From an uncultured Clostridia bacterium (GTDB taxonomy: Bacteria > Bacillota > Clostridia > TANB77 > CAG-508): a stretch of DNA of 64,000 nt. The notes below the pieces were generated by a model. That model ran no database searches. It had not been told where the DNA came from and worked only from the letters and a program-made list of their open reading frames with translations. Of the stretch, positions 27,263 through 37,026 are shown piece after piece. Made by a program: the position numbers and the translations under genes. Position 1 is the stretch's first letter, and the number at the start of each line of letters is the position of its first letter. The DNA lies in contig CAOTKV010000005.1 in NCBI GenBank assembly GCA_948530865.1, positions 16,302 through 80,301 on the forward strand, given 5' to 3'.

Positions 27263-28135
27263 TTAGTAGATTAGGAAAGCAGGGCGAACACCGTTAGAGA
27301 GGGATGCACCGAGGTTGTCCGTATTACCGCCGTTGTACACAAGAACGAAGGACGAAGAAGAAACCACATCTCTTAGCCAATACCAGTATCTTTCTCCTGC
27401 ATCATTTCTTGCTATAATTAAATCTTTTCTATGTTGGAATATTGATAATTGAGATTTATCAATTGTATGATTTGTTGGTATATTAGTTCCATTAGAAATG
27501 TTATGGAATATATTACTTCCATACACCATACATTCATTCATTAACTCTATTTTACTTTCAACCCATGCTCCTGCACTTTCATATCCATTTGTAACTGCAT
27601 TTGCAAAATAATTTTTATGATTTAATATATGATTATTTTCAAAATCATTTTGAATTACTGCCTTAAATGGTGCTAGATATTCTGTATACATTTTACTACC
27701 TACATAAGCACCAGTTGTTACATTTGTATCATTCATTTTTGCAGTTCCCATTATTCTTTCAGGAATAATTAAAACATGATGTGTATTACATTCAGTATCT
27801 CCACAATATAATCTATAATCTAAATCAGCAACTAAATACTTTTTATTACTTGTTTTTCCAATAATATAATCTCCTACAAAAATATTATCGAAAGTTCCAT
27901 CAGCAACTGCTTGACTAAATGTTTTTCCTCTATATGTCTCTCTACCATAAAAATATTCTGTAATATTCTTTCCTCTATATATTGAGTTGTGTCCACCTGC
28001 ATTATTTGGAACTATAATATTTGACAAACTACCAAATAATGCTTTTTTTGTTTCTCCATTTATATTATCAACAAACGGAATTACATCTTCATTAAGTGGC
28101 TGTCCTTCTGTTAATTCAGTTATTTTTTTTATCAT
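27263..28135 (-). CDS. DGR-diversified tail-tip protein with C-type-lectin-like end
   Basis: A 290-residue protein. The N-terminal ITELTEGQPLNEDVIPFVD resembles attachment regions of phage tail fibres. The C-terminal half ends in NGVRPAFLIY, typical of DUF6273/C-type-lectin-fold DGR targets. The VR covers the last loop. The expected role is receptor binding with mass sequence variation. It lies directly downstream of baseplate genes. Confidence 0.88.
   Translation of the reverse strand: MIKKITELTEGQPLNEDVIPFVDNINGETKKALFGSLSNIIVPNNAGGHNSIYRGKNITEYFYGRETYRGKTFSQAVADGTFDNIFVGDYIIGKTSNKKYLVADLDYRLYCGDTECNTHHVLIIPERIMGTAKMNDTNVTTGAYVGSKMYTEYLAPFKAVIQNDFENNHILNHKNYFANAVTNGYESAGAWVESKIELMNECMVYGSNIFHNISNGTNIPTNHTIDKSQLSIFQHRKDLIIARNDAGERYWYWLRDVVSSSSFVLVYNGGNTDNLGASLSNGVRPAFLIY
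27279..27369 (-). repeat. DGR variable repeat (VR)
   Basis: C-terminal coding end (about residues 256-286) of the target gene. Compared with the TR there are 14 differences; 13 are at template A on the coding strand and one is C to T (27345). The adenine-free block coding GVRP lies at the 3' end, the expected place of the initiation site. Confidence 0.95.
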
Positions 28136-28171
28136 ACTTTTACCTCCTATTTTTAATTAAAATAACTATTT

Positions 28172-28996
28172 TTACATTCCTGCAACAATGTATTCTCCTG
28201 TTTCTGTTGCCAATATTTCTCCTGCCTCTGTCATAATAGGAGAAATAGCATCCATTACAATTTCTTTTAATTTATTTTGTTCTGCAACTATTTCATCAAT
28301 TTGTAATTGTAAATTGCCTGCTACATCTTCACTTAATTGACCTTTAATATGCTCAAACCATTCATTAAATCCATTTTGAAATTCCTCTAATATTGCCTCA
28401 ATATTTGTACTTGCTTGTTGTGTAGTTTCTTCATACCATGCTTTAAATTGATTAAATATAGTTGTAGTATCTACTTGATCAATAACTCCTGATACAATTC
28501 CACAAAGACTATTATTAAGTCTTAAATCAGTTATATTGGTTTGTGTTATTTTTCCAACATTTGCATTAACTCTGATATCTGCCAATGCAATTTCGTAGTA
28601 ATCTATACTTCTTTCAATATCAGGTGCAATTGGATTACTACTAGCAATTCCTTTTTTTACATTTAATTCTATAAATCGTTCTACCAAATTTAGTCTAGCA
28701 ACAACTCTATCAATTCTAGGTAGATTTTCAGATGCTTGTATTGTTAAATTTTCAGGTTCTATTTCTTCTATCCATCCAAAATATCCATTTATAAAACAAC
28801 ATCCATTTGAAACTTGAACATTCATTCCTGAATCTTCAAGTATCTGCATTCCTGTTGAAGGATTTGGATAAATACCATTGCCTATAAAACTGCTAAAATA
28901 TTTTGCAAAAAATGATGCCTCTTGTGCTCTATCAAAAATAGGCATTCCTTCATCATCATATCCAGTAATATTACTGTTAAAAAATCCACTTTTCAC
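28172..28996 (-). CDS. phage baseplate/tail structural protein
   Basis: A 274-residue protein beginning with a region common in Firmicutes prophage minor structural proteins (GFFNSNITGYDDEGMPIFD), and a coiled coil at about 185-250. ATG overlaps the stop of the upstream baseplate gene. Probably an upper-baseplate or fibre adaptor for the DGR target. Confidence 0.75.
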   Translation of the reverse strand: MKSGFFNSNITGYDDEGMPIFDRAQEASFFAKYFSSFIGNGIYPNPSTGMQILEDSGMNVQVSNGCCFINGYFGWIEEIEPENLTIQASENLPRIDRVVARLNLVERFIELNVKKGIASSNPIAPDIERSIDYYEIALADIRVNANVGKITQTNITDLRLNNSLCGIVSGVIDQVDTTTIFNQFKAWYEETTQQASTNIEAILEEFQNGFNEWFEHIKGQLSEDVAGNLQLQIDEIVAEQNKLKEIVMDAISPIMTEAGEILATETGEYIVAGM

Positions 28997-30051
28997 TATG
29001 CAATCACTCCTTTCAAATTATAGTCATCTCCAAAAATAACATCTATTTTCTTTTTTCCATTCTCATAAACTTCGGAAATCTCAACAATTCTATTATCAAT
29101 TAAAATTCCTAGTTCTTCATTTTTATAGGTACATAAATCTCCTAAATCGAAATCTTTACCATAAATCAAATTTGAAAATGGATCTATTTGAAAATCAGAT
29201 GTTTCCACTTTGTTACATTCATTTAATTTTTCAATTCCTCTATTTCTTAAAGCATCTTTATATTCATTTAGTGTCATATCATCTTGTTGTAAATCTCTTG
29301 CATCAACATATAGTTCTTTTCTTTCTTCTCCATTAGTGTTATCAACCTCTATTAAAAATCTTTGCTCTCCTTCGCCTTCTCCATAAACATAAGCAAAATT
29401 TTTTTGTTTTGTAGAATCCATTGAATAATTATCATCTAAAATATTTTCAAAATTTCTGCTAAATATAGCAAATGTATTTGTATTTTGTTTATCAGTCCTA
29501 TCCAATCCCTGCCATACTTCAAAAATAATCTCATCATTTACAAAATCATAACGAAGTCTTATACTTAATTCATCTTGTTTTGCTAGTGTATATAGTTCAG
29601 TCATCAGTTCTTCTCCTGTAACCTGCATTATATATTTCTTTCCTAATCCGTGAGCCTCTCCCAATCTAACTTTTGGTATTTTTCTACTTGAAACACTAGG
29701 ATTTATTGCAAAATTATTAACCAAATTTCTACAATTATTTTCTGTTGTGTTATTTAGATTTTGAGTATTATTTATTACTCTATCGTTTAACAATATTTCC
29801 AAAAATCTTCCACTTAATTGAACATTTATACCATTTACTCCATTGATATAGTTTACTGCCTCTATTTTTGCAGTTTCTATGAAACTATTGCTATAAATGT
29901 ACTTTGCATTTTTAATTTTCATATAATCACTAATGGTTATTTGTAAATTAAAACTTCCTACATCATAATATCTTCGTGTCCATGATAAACTTGAAAAATT
30001 ATCTATTATCTCACATGGTATAAAATTTTCATCTAACATTATCAATTCCAT
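28996..30051 (-). CDS. Gp37-like siphovirus tail protein
   Basis: A 351-residue protein resembling the ReqiPepy6 Gp37-like family (SLSWTRRYYDVGSFNLQI near the N terminus and a C-terminal LGDLCTYKNEE, EVYENGKKK). Expected to be the tail-tip hub or baseplate component after the distal tail protein. Confidence 0.8.
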   Translation of the reverse strand: MELIMLDENFIPCEIIDNFSSLSWTRRYYDVGSFNLQITISDYMKIKNAKYIYSNSFIETAKIEAVNYINGVNGINVQLSGRFLEILLNDRVINNTQNLNNTTENNCRNLVNNFAINPSVSSRKIPKVRLGEAHGLGKKYIMQVTGEELMTELYTLAKQDELSIRLRYDFVNDEIIFEVWQGLDRTDKQNTNTFAIFSRNFENILDDNYSMDSTKQKNFAYVYGEGEGEQRFLIEVDNTNGEERKELYVDARDLQQDDMTLNEYKDALRNRGIEKLNECNKVETSDFQIDPFSNLIYGKDFDLGDLCTYKNEELGILIDNRIVEISEVYENGKKKIDVIFGDDYNLKGVIA

Positions 30052-30054
30052 ATT

Positions 30055-30912
30055 TTACACTCCTATATATTTTTTGTAAAAATAGATATTAACATCAATA
30101 TTTACATATCCTTTTTCACTACTATATTTTATAGTGCTTGTTCCAACTCTTAAATTAAAAAAAGAACTTTGCCTGTTAATTCTATTTATAATATTTTCTC
30201 CATTTAAAGTTATTGATTTTTTTCTATTGTTAGTATTTATCTTTAATATATCTCCTCTTGCCATTTGAGTAATAACTTCAATAAATTCTCCTGTATTTAA
30301 TTCAATTTTTGGATTTGTAACTTCCCCTCTACTAGCAATAAAAACAATTTCTAATCCTGTTTCTGTATCTCCATCATTATTTAATATTGCTTCGTTTTTA
30401 TATGTCCTATATCCTGCAATTTTACCTTTTCCTGCGGGAATAATAAGTGGAAATGCAAATTGTGGTGTAATAAGAGCAATATTTTTGCCATAATTGTTAA
30501 CACTACTTAATAATGGATCAGGGCATTCTAAAATTACCTCAAAAGTCATATAATCAAAAAGATTGCTTGATGTAAAATAAGGAGGAGAACTAACTTCGTA
30601 TTGTATTTTTCTACTTATGTCATTTCTGTTGATAATTACCTCTCCTGTTTGTTTAGGATTAAAAAAACTAATAATCTTTTGTCTATTTATATTTTCATTA
30701 TCATTTTTCTTTATATCTCCTTTTATGATTATTTCTCTTGGCTCAATCTTCTTTCCTGTAACAACCATTCCATCTTGGTTAGAGTCTGCTTTGTGTATTG
30801 TATAAGAACTACCTTCTAATCCACTTATACTTATAATTCTAAAATCAGTTTCTTTTGTCATTTCCAAAGTTTTATTATTACTATTAAATTGTAATTCTAA
30901 TTTATAACCCAT
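30055..30912 (-). CDS. distal tail protein (Dit-like)
   Basis: A 285-residue tail protein; GSSYTIHKADSNQDG and FFNPKQTGEV match Dit-type phage tail family proteins. It follows the tape measure gene, overlapping by 11 bases, which fits siphovirus order. Confidence 0.82.
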   Translation of the reverse strand: MGYKLELQFNSNNKTLEMTKETDFRIISISGLEGSSYTIHKADSNQDGMVVTGKKIEPREIIIKGDIKKNDNENINRQKIISFFNPKQTGEVIINRNDISRKIQYEVSSPPYFTSSNLFDYMTFEVILECPDPLLSSVNNYGKNIALITPQFAFPLIIPAGKGKIAGYRTYKNEAILNNDGDTETGLEIVFIASRGEVTNPKIELNTGEFIEVITQMARGDILKINTNNRKKSITLNGENIINRINRQSSFFNLRVGTSTIKYSSEKGYVNIDVNIYFYKKYIGV

Positions 30913-33704
30913 ACGCTAACCTCCTTAATTGTTGTTTTGCCTCTTTTTGTTCTTCATAAGGACTTGGTGTTGTATTATAGAAGTTTTGAGTATTATTTAT
31001 ATTTACACCATTATCATTTTGAATTGTTTTTGGTTGATTTTTACTTTCATCCAATAAGGCTTTTGATTTAATTTTTGTAGAAATATTTCCTGTTTCCAAA
31101 GAAATAGCGGATTGCAATTTATTGTAAATACTGCTTATATCCAATCCATCTGCAAGTTTTTCAGATAAATCCTTACTTGCATTGTAAAGTTTTGGAGATG
31201 CTTTCGTTAAAGTTTTAGACAATCCTTTAACCATATCAGGCATCCATGTTTCATATTCTCTTAAAGGTCCTTTGTCAGGTCTTGAAAAGTGTAAAAATTC
31301 TTTAATTTTATTTCCAACATTTTTTGCAGCCTCTGCTATATTTCCAAGCATATTCTTAATTCCATCAATAAAGCCCTGAATCATATCTTTACCCCATTGA
31401 AGTGCTTTGCCTGGTAATTCTTTTAAAACATTCCAAATTGATTGAATGATTTTTCCTGCTGCCTCTCCTAATTTGCATAATAAAGCACCTATTCCTGCAA
31501 CTAATGATGTTATAATTTTTCCACCTGCTTGAATGATTTTAGGTAAATTTTGTGCTAAAACAGTTACAATTGTTGAAATAATTTGAGGTAACATTTCAAT
31601 TAACATTGGAATTGCTTGAATCAAACCATCAATTAAAGCAATCAATATTTGAATACCCGCATCTATAATCAAAGGTAAATTTTCAATCAATGTTGTAATT
31701 ATTGTGTTTATTATTTGTGGTAGCATTGCCACTAATTGTGGGATTGCATCTACCAAGCCCTGAATTAAAGTTACAAGAATTGTAATACCTGCCTGAATTA
31801 TATTTGGCAATTGTTCTGTTATAACAGTACAAATAGTAGTTATTATTGTAGGTAGCATTGCAATCAATTGAGGAATTGCATTTACTATTCCCTGAATAAA
31901 ACTAACCAATAATTGAAGTCCTGCTTGTATTATTGTTGGTAGATTGGCGATTAAAGAATTAAAAATTGTCATAATAACTTGTAATACTGTTGGAATTAAA
32001 GTTGGTAATTGTTGAGCAATACCTGTTACTAGACTTCCAATAATCTGTATTCCACCACTTATAATAGCCGGTAAGTTCGCAATTATTGTTTGAAGAAAAT
32101 TATTTAATAATGTTCCTCCTAATGAAATCAATTCAGGTATTTTTGATGTAATCCCATTAACTAAATTACCGATTATTTGCGGTCCTTTCTCTGTCATATT
32201 TTGTAATATACTGTTAATTTGTGTTCCAAAATTTTGTTGTAACATTCCTAATCCTGCTACAACTGCACCAATAATGGCACTTATTCCAAATGCTTTTGTG
32301 AATATAGGTAAAAATTTCGATGCAAAATTACCTACATTTCCCATTATTCCTGAAAATGCTCCTCCAAATGCTCCTCCAATTTTACTTAAACCGGCTGTAA
32401 CATTAGGAAAGGCTCTCCCAATAGCACCTGTAATATTTGAAAATACTCCATTGATTTTGCCTCCAAACGAACTTAATGCAGTAGTTACTGGACTTAATAA
32501 AGTTCCTATTTTTCCACCTAATGTTTGAAATGGAACTAACATTTTACTTCCAAATCCTGATAGAACACTCGAAATCTTTCCAAAACCTTTTGAAAATGCT
32601 CCCCCGATTTTGTCAAATATTCCTCCACTAAATATTGTTGAAAGTCCACTTGTTACTTGTTTTCCAAAAATTCCAAAACTACTGCCAGCCTTTGAAATTA
32701 TACCAGGAATTCCTTTTAATTTACTTCCAAATCCACTAAATTTACCTGTAACTGTGCTTAAAACTTTATTTATCTTTCCAAAACCAATAAGAGCAGGTCC
32801 TAATGCACCTGCAAATCCTATAATTTTTAATGTTGCTTGTTGCGTTCCTGTATCTAATTCATTGAATTTTTTTAATAAACTACTTGCAAAATCTATTACT
32901 TTATTTACTGTTGGAATTAGAGATGTTGTCAAATTACCTGTAAAAGCACTAAAAGCATCTTTCAAAGTTGAGATCTTTCCTGAAATTGTTTGTGATTGTG
33001 CCTCCATTGCTCCAAAGTATCTTCCACCTTCTGAACTTGCTTTTATTATTGCACCATTTAACATATCCCAGGTAATTTCCATATCTTGCAATTCTTTTTT
33101 ACTTTTTCCTGTATAATCTGACAACATTCCGTAAACATCAATTCCTGCAAAGGCAAATTGTTTTATATCCAATGCAGTTGCCTTACCAACATTCTTAACC
33201 TGTTGTAAATTAACTGCCATTCTTTGTAGTTCTTCGTTTCCTCCTCCTGATGCGGAAACGGCATCTCCCAAAGCAAGAATTGTTTTTCTAGAATCATCAG
33301 CACTTAAACCTGCAGAGATCAATAACGAATTTGCTTGTGTTAATCCTGCAACATCAAAAGGAGTTGCTGCTGCATCTTTCTTTATTTGGTCTAATGTTTT
33401 TTGTGCCTCTGCTGCACTACCTAATAATGTTTTTAATCTAGTATTATATGTTTGCATTTCTGCATTATATTTAATACCTGCCGTAGCCAATGCAGTAAGA
33501 GGTGCAGTTAAACCAACCGTTATTTTCTTTCCAACACTTGTAGCCATGTTTCCAACAGAATTTAGACTATTAGAAATTCCATCAAATGTTTTTCCAATAG
33601 ATGAATTTTTTAAGGAGTTCAAATCATTTTTTACGGATTTTAATCCGTTTGTTGAATTGGTCTTTTGTCAAACCGACTTCAATATCAACTGAACCATCTG
33701 ACAT
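30902..33704 (-). CDS. tail tape measure protein, +1 frameshift at CGG codon 20
   Basis: The gene starts at ATG 33704 after AAAGGAG and reads MSDGSVDIEVGLTKDQFNK, a standard tape-measure start. Codon 20 is CGG (33645-33647) and frame 0 stops 6 codons later. Skipping one base and reading GGA continues GLKSVKNDLNSL and 914 residues to the end (933 total). The body has an N-terminal tape-measure domain, Gly-rich GGxFG-type repeats, long hydrophobic heptad-like blocks and a C-terminal HFSRPDKGPL, all typical. Without the shift only 26 residues are made. Confidence 0.88.
33644..33647 (-). other. +1 frameshift site AAA-CGG-A in tape measure gene
   Basis: P-site AAA, in-frame CGG, next base A; +1 reading begins GGA TTA AAA. 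Frame 0 gives Arg-Ile-Lys-Ile-Arg-Lys-Lys-stop. Confidence 0.8.
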
Positions 33705-33720
33705 TTTCTTACTCCTTTCT

Positions 33721-34326
33721 TTACCAGAATGAACTTCCGAAATCTGCCTCCTTTTGAGCCTCCGTTCTCATATCCGGTAAACTATATATTTTCTTTAATT
33801 TTTTGTATCTGTTTTTCTCATCTTTATCTTTGATTTTTCCTAGGTCTATTGCTCGATATTCCATTATTTCTACTATTTTTGTGTCTTTATTAAGAGCATC
33901 AAACATTGATTTGAACTTCCACCAATGTAAATATTCAATTTCTTGTAAATCTATCCCATATTGCTGAAGAAATGCACTATAAATATAACCATCATCATAT
34001 TCATAATCATAAATTCTTTCATCTTTTGGAGATTTTTCTTTTCTCTTGGTGCTTTTTTCCTCCTCATCTTTCTTGTTTTTATTAAAATCACTTTTTCCAC
34101 AAGTATAAAACCATACAATATCATCATAGGCTTTCTCTATATCTGTTATTTGTTCAGGATGAGGATAATACAGTTTTATTGCTTGAATAACTTTTATTTC
34201 TTTTTCAATGTTTCTATCTTGCATTAACATTTCAAATAACATTCCAATCCTAAAATCTGTATTAAAATCAATATCTCCTACTCTTTTTTTCAAAATAGTA
34301 GATAGTTTATCAATCAATATGTTCAT
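33721..34326 (-). CDS. phage Gp15 family protein (tail assembly chaperone region)
   Basis: A 201-residue protein matching Gp15 family features: NTDFRIGMLFEML near the N terminus, a lysine/glutamate-rich insertion (about 85-105) and EIEYLHWWKFKSMFDAL. It sits just upstream of the tape measure gene, the position of tail-assembly chaperones. Confidence 0.82.
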   Translation of the reverse strand: MNILIDKLSTILKKRVGDIDFNTDFRIGMLFEMLMQDRNIEKEIKVIQAIKLYYPHPEQITDIEKAYDDIVWFYTCGKSDFNKNKKDEEEKSTKRKEKSPKDERIYDYEYDDGYIYSAFLQQYGIDLQEIEYLHWWKFKSMFDALNKDTKIVEIMEYRAIDLGKIKDKDEKNRYKKLKKIYSLPDMRTEAQKEADFGSSFW

Positions 34327-34328
34327 AA

Positions 34329-34676
34329 CTAATCTCTTTTTGCTCTATCAGGAGAATAATTTTCCAAGTAATGAATTGTCTCATCAACTTCGTTGTCTTG
34401 TTTATCTTTCTCATCAACAACATCTTTAAAAGCCTTTAAACATGTTTGATAATTAGATTTACCTTTAAACACTTTCTCTGCCGTTCCTTCTCCAAATAGT
34501 TTGTCAAAGAACTCAAATATTACTTTGCAAAAACTTCTAATAGTTTCACTTGCTTTGGCATTATCCCATTTTATTTCTTGTAATCTTTTTTCTGTTTCAG
34601 GATATTCCTTTTCAAATCTCTCCAAATCATCTGCATCAGCAAAATCAAAATTTAACTCTACATTTAAAACTTTCAT
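34329..34676 (-). CDS. DUF6673-like tail assembly protein
   Basis: A 115-residue acidic protein (FDFADADDLERFEKEYP). Located between major tail protein and Gp15 genes, where the first tail chaperone normally lies. No obvious slippery site linking it to the Gp15 gene was seen. Confidence 0.7.
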   Translation of the reverse strand: MKVLNVELNFDFADADDLERFEKEYPETEKRLQEIKWDNAKASETIRSFCKVIFEFFDKLFGEGTAEKVFKGKSNYQTCLKAFKDVVDEKDKQDNEVDETIHYLENYSPDRAKRD

Positions 34677-34691
34677 TAAAACTTCCTCCTT

Positions 34692-34726
34692 ATAAATAAA
34701 AAAAGAGACTAGATTTACCTAGCCTC
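34692..34726 (-). terminator. intrinsic terminator after major tail gene
   Basis: GAGGCTAG/CTAGTCTC stem (34705-34726) followed on the minus strand by a run of T residues. It would reduce expression of tail genes downstream relative to the major tail protein. Confidence 0.8.
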
Positions 34727-34747
34727 AAAACCAAATTAGATTATTTT

Positions 34748-35260
34748 TTATTCATTACTTGCATCAGCATCAGCAGTAAATGAACATGTTTCCCAATTAT
34801 CTGTTGAACTTGCAGTTCCCTTTACAATATCTCCGGCTGCTTTAAATGAACCACTATAAGTATAAGCATCTGTGCTATCTCCGTCGCTATCAGGAATAAC
34901 TGAATATTCTCTTTTTCTAGCAACATAAGTATTTGCTGTTGCTCCTTCTTGTGAAAAATCAACTGTTACTATTGTAACTTTCTTCCCTGTAAGTTCATCA
35001 TCAGTAATATCAACTATTACTTGTTGAACTTTATCTCCTTTAGTTTGGTCAAATCCATAACCAATTTCAGGAGCATAACCTGTTACATCACTTCTTTCAG
35101 TTCTTTCATCTACATATCTTCTAGAATATTCACTAGGATTTGCAGATTTTCCCATATCTGTGAAACCATGCATTCTGTTATATGTAGTTGCATTATCTGT
35201 TAATCCCATAAATGCAACTTTATCGGCTCTATTTAGAATATCTCCATCTTTTAAACCCAT
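34748..35260 (-). CDS. major tail protein
   Basis: A 170-residue tube protein candidate. Order (after head-tail connector genes, before a terminator and chaperones), beta-rich sequence and GSFKAAGDIVKGT support this. Followed by a strong terminator, as is common for highly expressed tube genes. Confidence 0.8.
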   Translation of the reverse strand: MGLKDGDILNRADKVAFMGLTDNATTYNRMHGFTDMGKSANPSEYSRRYVDERTERSDVTGYAPEIGYGFDQTKGDKVQQVIVDITDDELTGKKVTIVTVDFSQEGATANTYVARKREYSVIPDSDGDSTDAYTYSGSFKAAGDIVKGTASSTDNWETCSFTADADASNE

Positions 35261-35261
35261 T

Positions 35262-35711
35262 TTAATTTCCTCCTAACTTTTTTTCATAATATTGACAATT
35301 CATTTGAATAATGTAAATTGCCGTTGTTTCTGATTTACTTAAAATGTAACCAGGAGAAGTGCAACGAATTGACCTCGCACCCTCAATTCCCGGTAAATTT
35401 CTTTTATTGTTTTGGCTTTCAATCCAATCCATAAAATCATCACAAAATTTTGAATTCATTAAATTATAAAGTGCAACACTTGCTATCGGAAATGTAATAC
35501 TAAAATCAAATGCAATCTGTTTTATTGATGCTCCATCAGTATATTGTTTTACAACAGGATTTACTGGTGTTCTATCAATTGAATAACTATATTCTTTATC
35601 TTTTAAGTAATCAACATTGATTTTATTACCTTTTAACAAAGGACAAGTTTCAATATATTCCTTTATATATTGCATTTTTGACTTCTCAATACTTGTTTTT
35701 TGTTTAGACAT
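35262..35711 (-). CDS. tail terminator-like protein
   Basis: 149 residues from ATG 35711, chosen because an upstream in-frame ATG lies within the GGAGG site. Position between minor capsid and major tail genes and length fit a tail-terminator/neck protein of A118-like phages. Confidence 0.65.
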   Translation of the reverse strand: MSKQKTSIEKSKMQYIKEYIETCPLLKGNKINVDYLKDKEYSYSIDRTPVNPVVKQYTDGASIKQIAFDFSITFPIASVALYNLMNSKFCDDFMDWIESQNNKRNLPGIEGARSIRCTSPGYILSKSETTAIYIIQMNCQYYEKKLGGN

Positions 35712-35712
35712 T

Positions 35713-36129
35713 TTATTTTCCTCCATTTTTTATAAAATTTTCTAAATCCTTTTCAACTTCACTTCTACGATTATTCATCATCCTTTTATCCCATTCAGGA
35801 CCTCCAATAGAGTATTTTAATTTAGTACCTGTTGGATATTTCTTTTCTCCTTTTTTAGCCCAAGAACTTCCATTTTTGGCTAAATATAATATTCCTTTAT
35901 AATGATAATGGGAATATGGAGAGTTGTGCCTAATTGTTCTTTTATTTGGAAAACTAACTAGGCGATATAAATCTCCATGCTCACGAGGTACATAAGGTTG
36001 ATATAATCTATATACATCATCACGAAGAAATTCTACCGCCCTGCCTTCATCGTTTATTTGAAGTCTATTTTGAATTTGTTTTTCACTATTCATTTTAACA
36101 ACAACATTAAAACCACTATTATTACCCAC
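35713..36129 (-). CDS. minor capsid protein 2-like
   Basis: A 138-residue protein: YQPYVPREHGDLYR and SHYHYKGILYLAKNGSSWAKKGEKK match minor capsid/stopper proteins of Listeria A118-like phages. It overlaps the upstream gene at the ATG/stop. Confidence 0.8.
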   Translation of the reverse strand: MGNNSGFNVVVKMNSEKQIQNRLQINDEGRAVEFLRDDVYRLYQPYVPREHGDLYRLVSFPNKRTIRHNSPYSHYHYKGILYLAKNGSSWAKKGEKKYPTGTKLKYSIGGPEWDKRMMNNRRSEVEKDLENFIKNGGK

Positions 36130-36465
36130 TATTCACTAACTCCTAACTTATAGTGTTGTAAATTACCTTTTCGGTTATCATCTACACTAACGATTCTAAA
36201 TTTTTGAATATTAGGATCGTTATAAATTTCAGCATATTCTTTATCAATTATTCCTTCTACTACAATATCACTTTCAGTTAGTTCTAACTTATCCATTGTA
36301 GGTATATAAATTGTTCCAGAACTGCCTTTTTCAAGTCCGTTTATCAATCATATTAGATTTTTTATTATGTCTAAAATAAACTTCCTTAAAATCCATTTTC
36401 GTAAATGTATCATTATTATTAACATGATAAATAGTGATAGAATGTATAAAAAATCTTTTATTCAT
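36129..36465 (-). CDS. minor capsid protein 1-like, +1 frameshift at CGG codon 43
   Basis: Starts at ATG 36465 in the TGATG overlap with the connector gene, with AGGAGG 6 bases upstream. Frame 0 reads MNKRFFIHSITIYHV through NMIDK (42 residues), then CGG (36337-36339), Thr, stop. Skipping the C and reading GGA continues GLEKGSSGTIYIPT to the C-terminal LQHYKLGVSE, giving 111 residues, the usual length for this family. The downstream part has no good start of its own. Confidence 0.85.
36336..36339 (-). other. +1 frameshift site AAA-CGG-A in minor capsid gene
   Basis: P-site AAA, in-frame CGG, next base A; +1 begins GGA CTT GAA. Frame 0 ends two codons after the Lys. Confidence 0.8.
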
Positions 36466-36845
36466 CAGAAACCTCCTGAATATAGGAGAGGTTGTCCATC
36501 TTTTCCTATTACATTCCATAAGTATTGTTTTATAATTTTTAATTTATCCACTTCTAACTTTTTGTCGATTTCTTCGGGTGTTGCATAACTTTCACTCCAC
36601 CCTTCAATATTTTGTGATTTTAGATTTCCAATTTCTTTTTTTTGATTTTCAGCCTCATCCATTTTTTGAATAATTAAGGCAGTAGCATATTTTACATTTT
36701 CGTGAATATCATTAGAATCAATTCTATTAAATGTTTTTGAATTTATATATGTACTTGCCTCAATTACTAAATTATTAAAGTTATCCGGTATGCTATCCAC
36801 ACCAATTAACTTTTTATACTCGGTATCAGTTATATAATTTAGCAT
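36465..36845 (-). CDS. head-tail connector protein (gp6-like)
   Basis: A 126-residue helical protein, typical phage head-tail connector: a short N-terminal YITDTEYKKLIG and a C-terminal PLLYSGGF. It overlaps the next gene by TGATG. Confidence 0.8.
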   Translation of the reverse strand: MLNYITDTEYKKLIGVDSIPDNFNNLVIEASTYINSKTFNRIDSNDIHENVKYATALIIQKMDEAENQKKEIGNLKSQNIEGWSESYATPEEIDKKLEVDKLKIIKQYLWNVIGKDGQPLLYSGGF

Positions 36846-36858
36846 ACCTTTTTACCTC

Positions 36859-37026
36859 CTACACATTTTCATTCATCTTTGTTTGAATAGCAGCAATTAT
36901 TTCATCTTTGGTGTTACTATTAGAAACACCTTCTACACCTAATTCAGTAGCCTTTTCCAATAATTGTGCTTTTGTTAATGAACTTAAATCTTCACTTTCA
37001 GATTGTGCTTGTGGTTCATTTACTGT
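36859..37026 (-). CDS. HeH/LEM-like capsid extension in -1 frame
   Basis: An open -1 frame of 55 codons directly after the nine-A run at the end of the capsid gene (37026-37034). LTKAQLLEKATELGVEG resembles HeH/LEM or Rho-N-like helical modules often encoded next to phage capsids. The frame has a TAA just before the A run and no usable start codon or ribosome binding site, so access should be through -1 slippage. Confidence 0.65.
   Translation of the reverse strand, partial: TVNEPQAQSESEDLSSLTKAQLLEKATELGVEGVSNSNTKDEIIAAIQTKMNENV

Noticed and set aside
32274..33116. Plus-strand open frames inside the tape measure gene
   Set aside because: Shadow frames of a repetitive minus-strand gene with no ribosome binding sites.
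30902..33622. Tape measure gene starting at the internal TTG at 33622
   Set aside because: No ribosome binding site there, while the upstream ATG has AAAGGAG and encodes the usual MSDGSV start.
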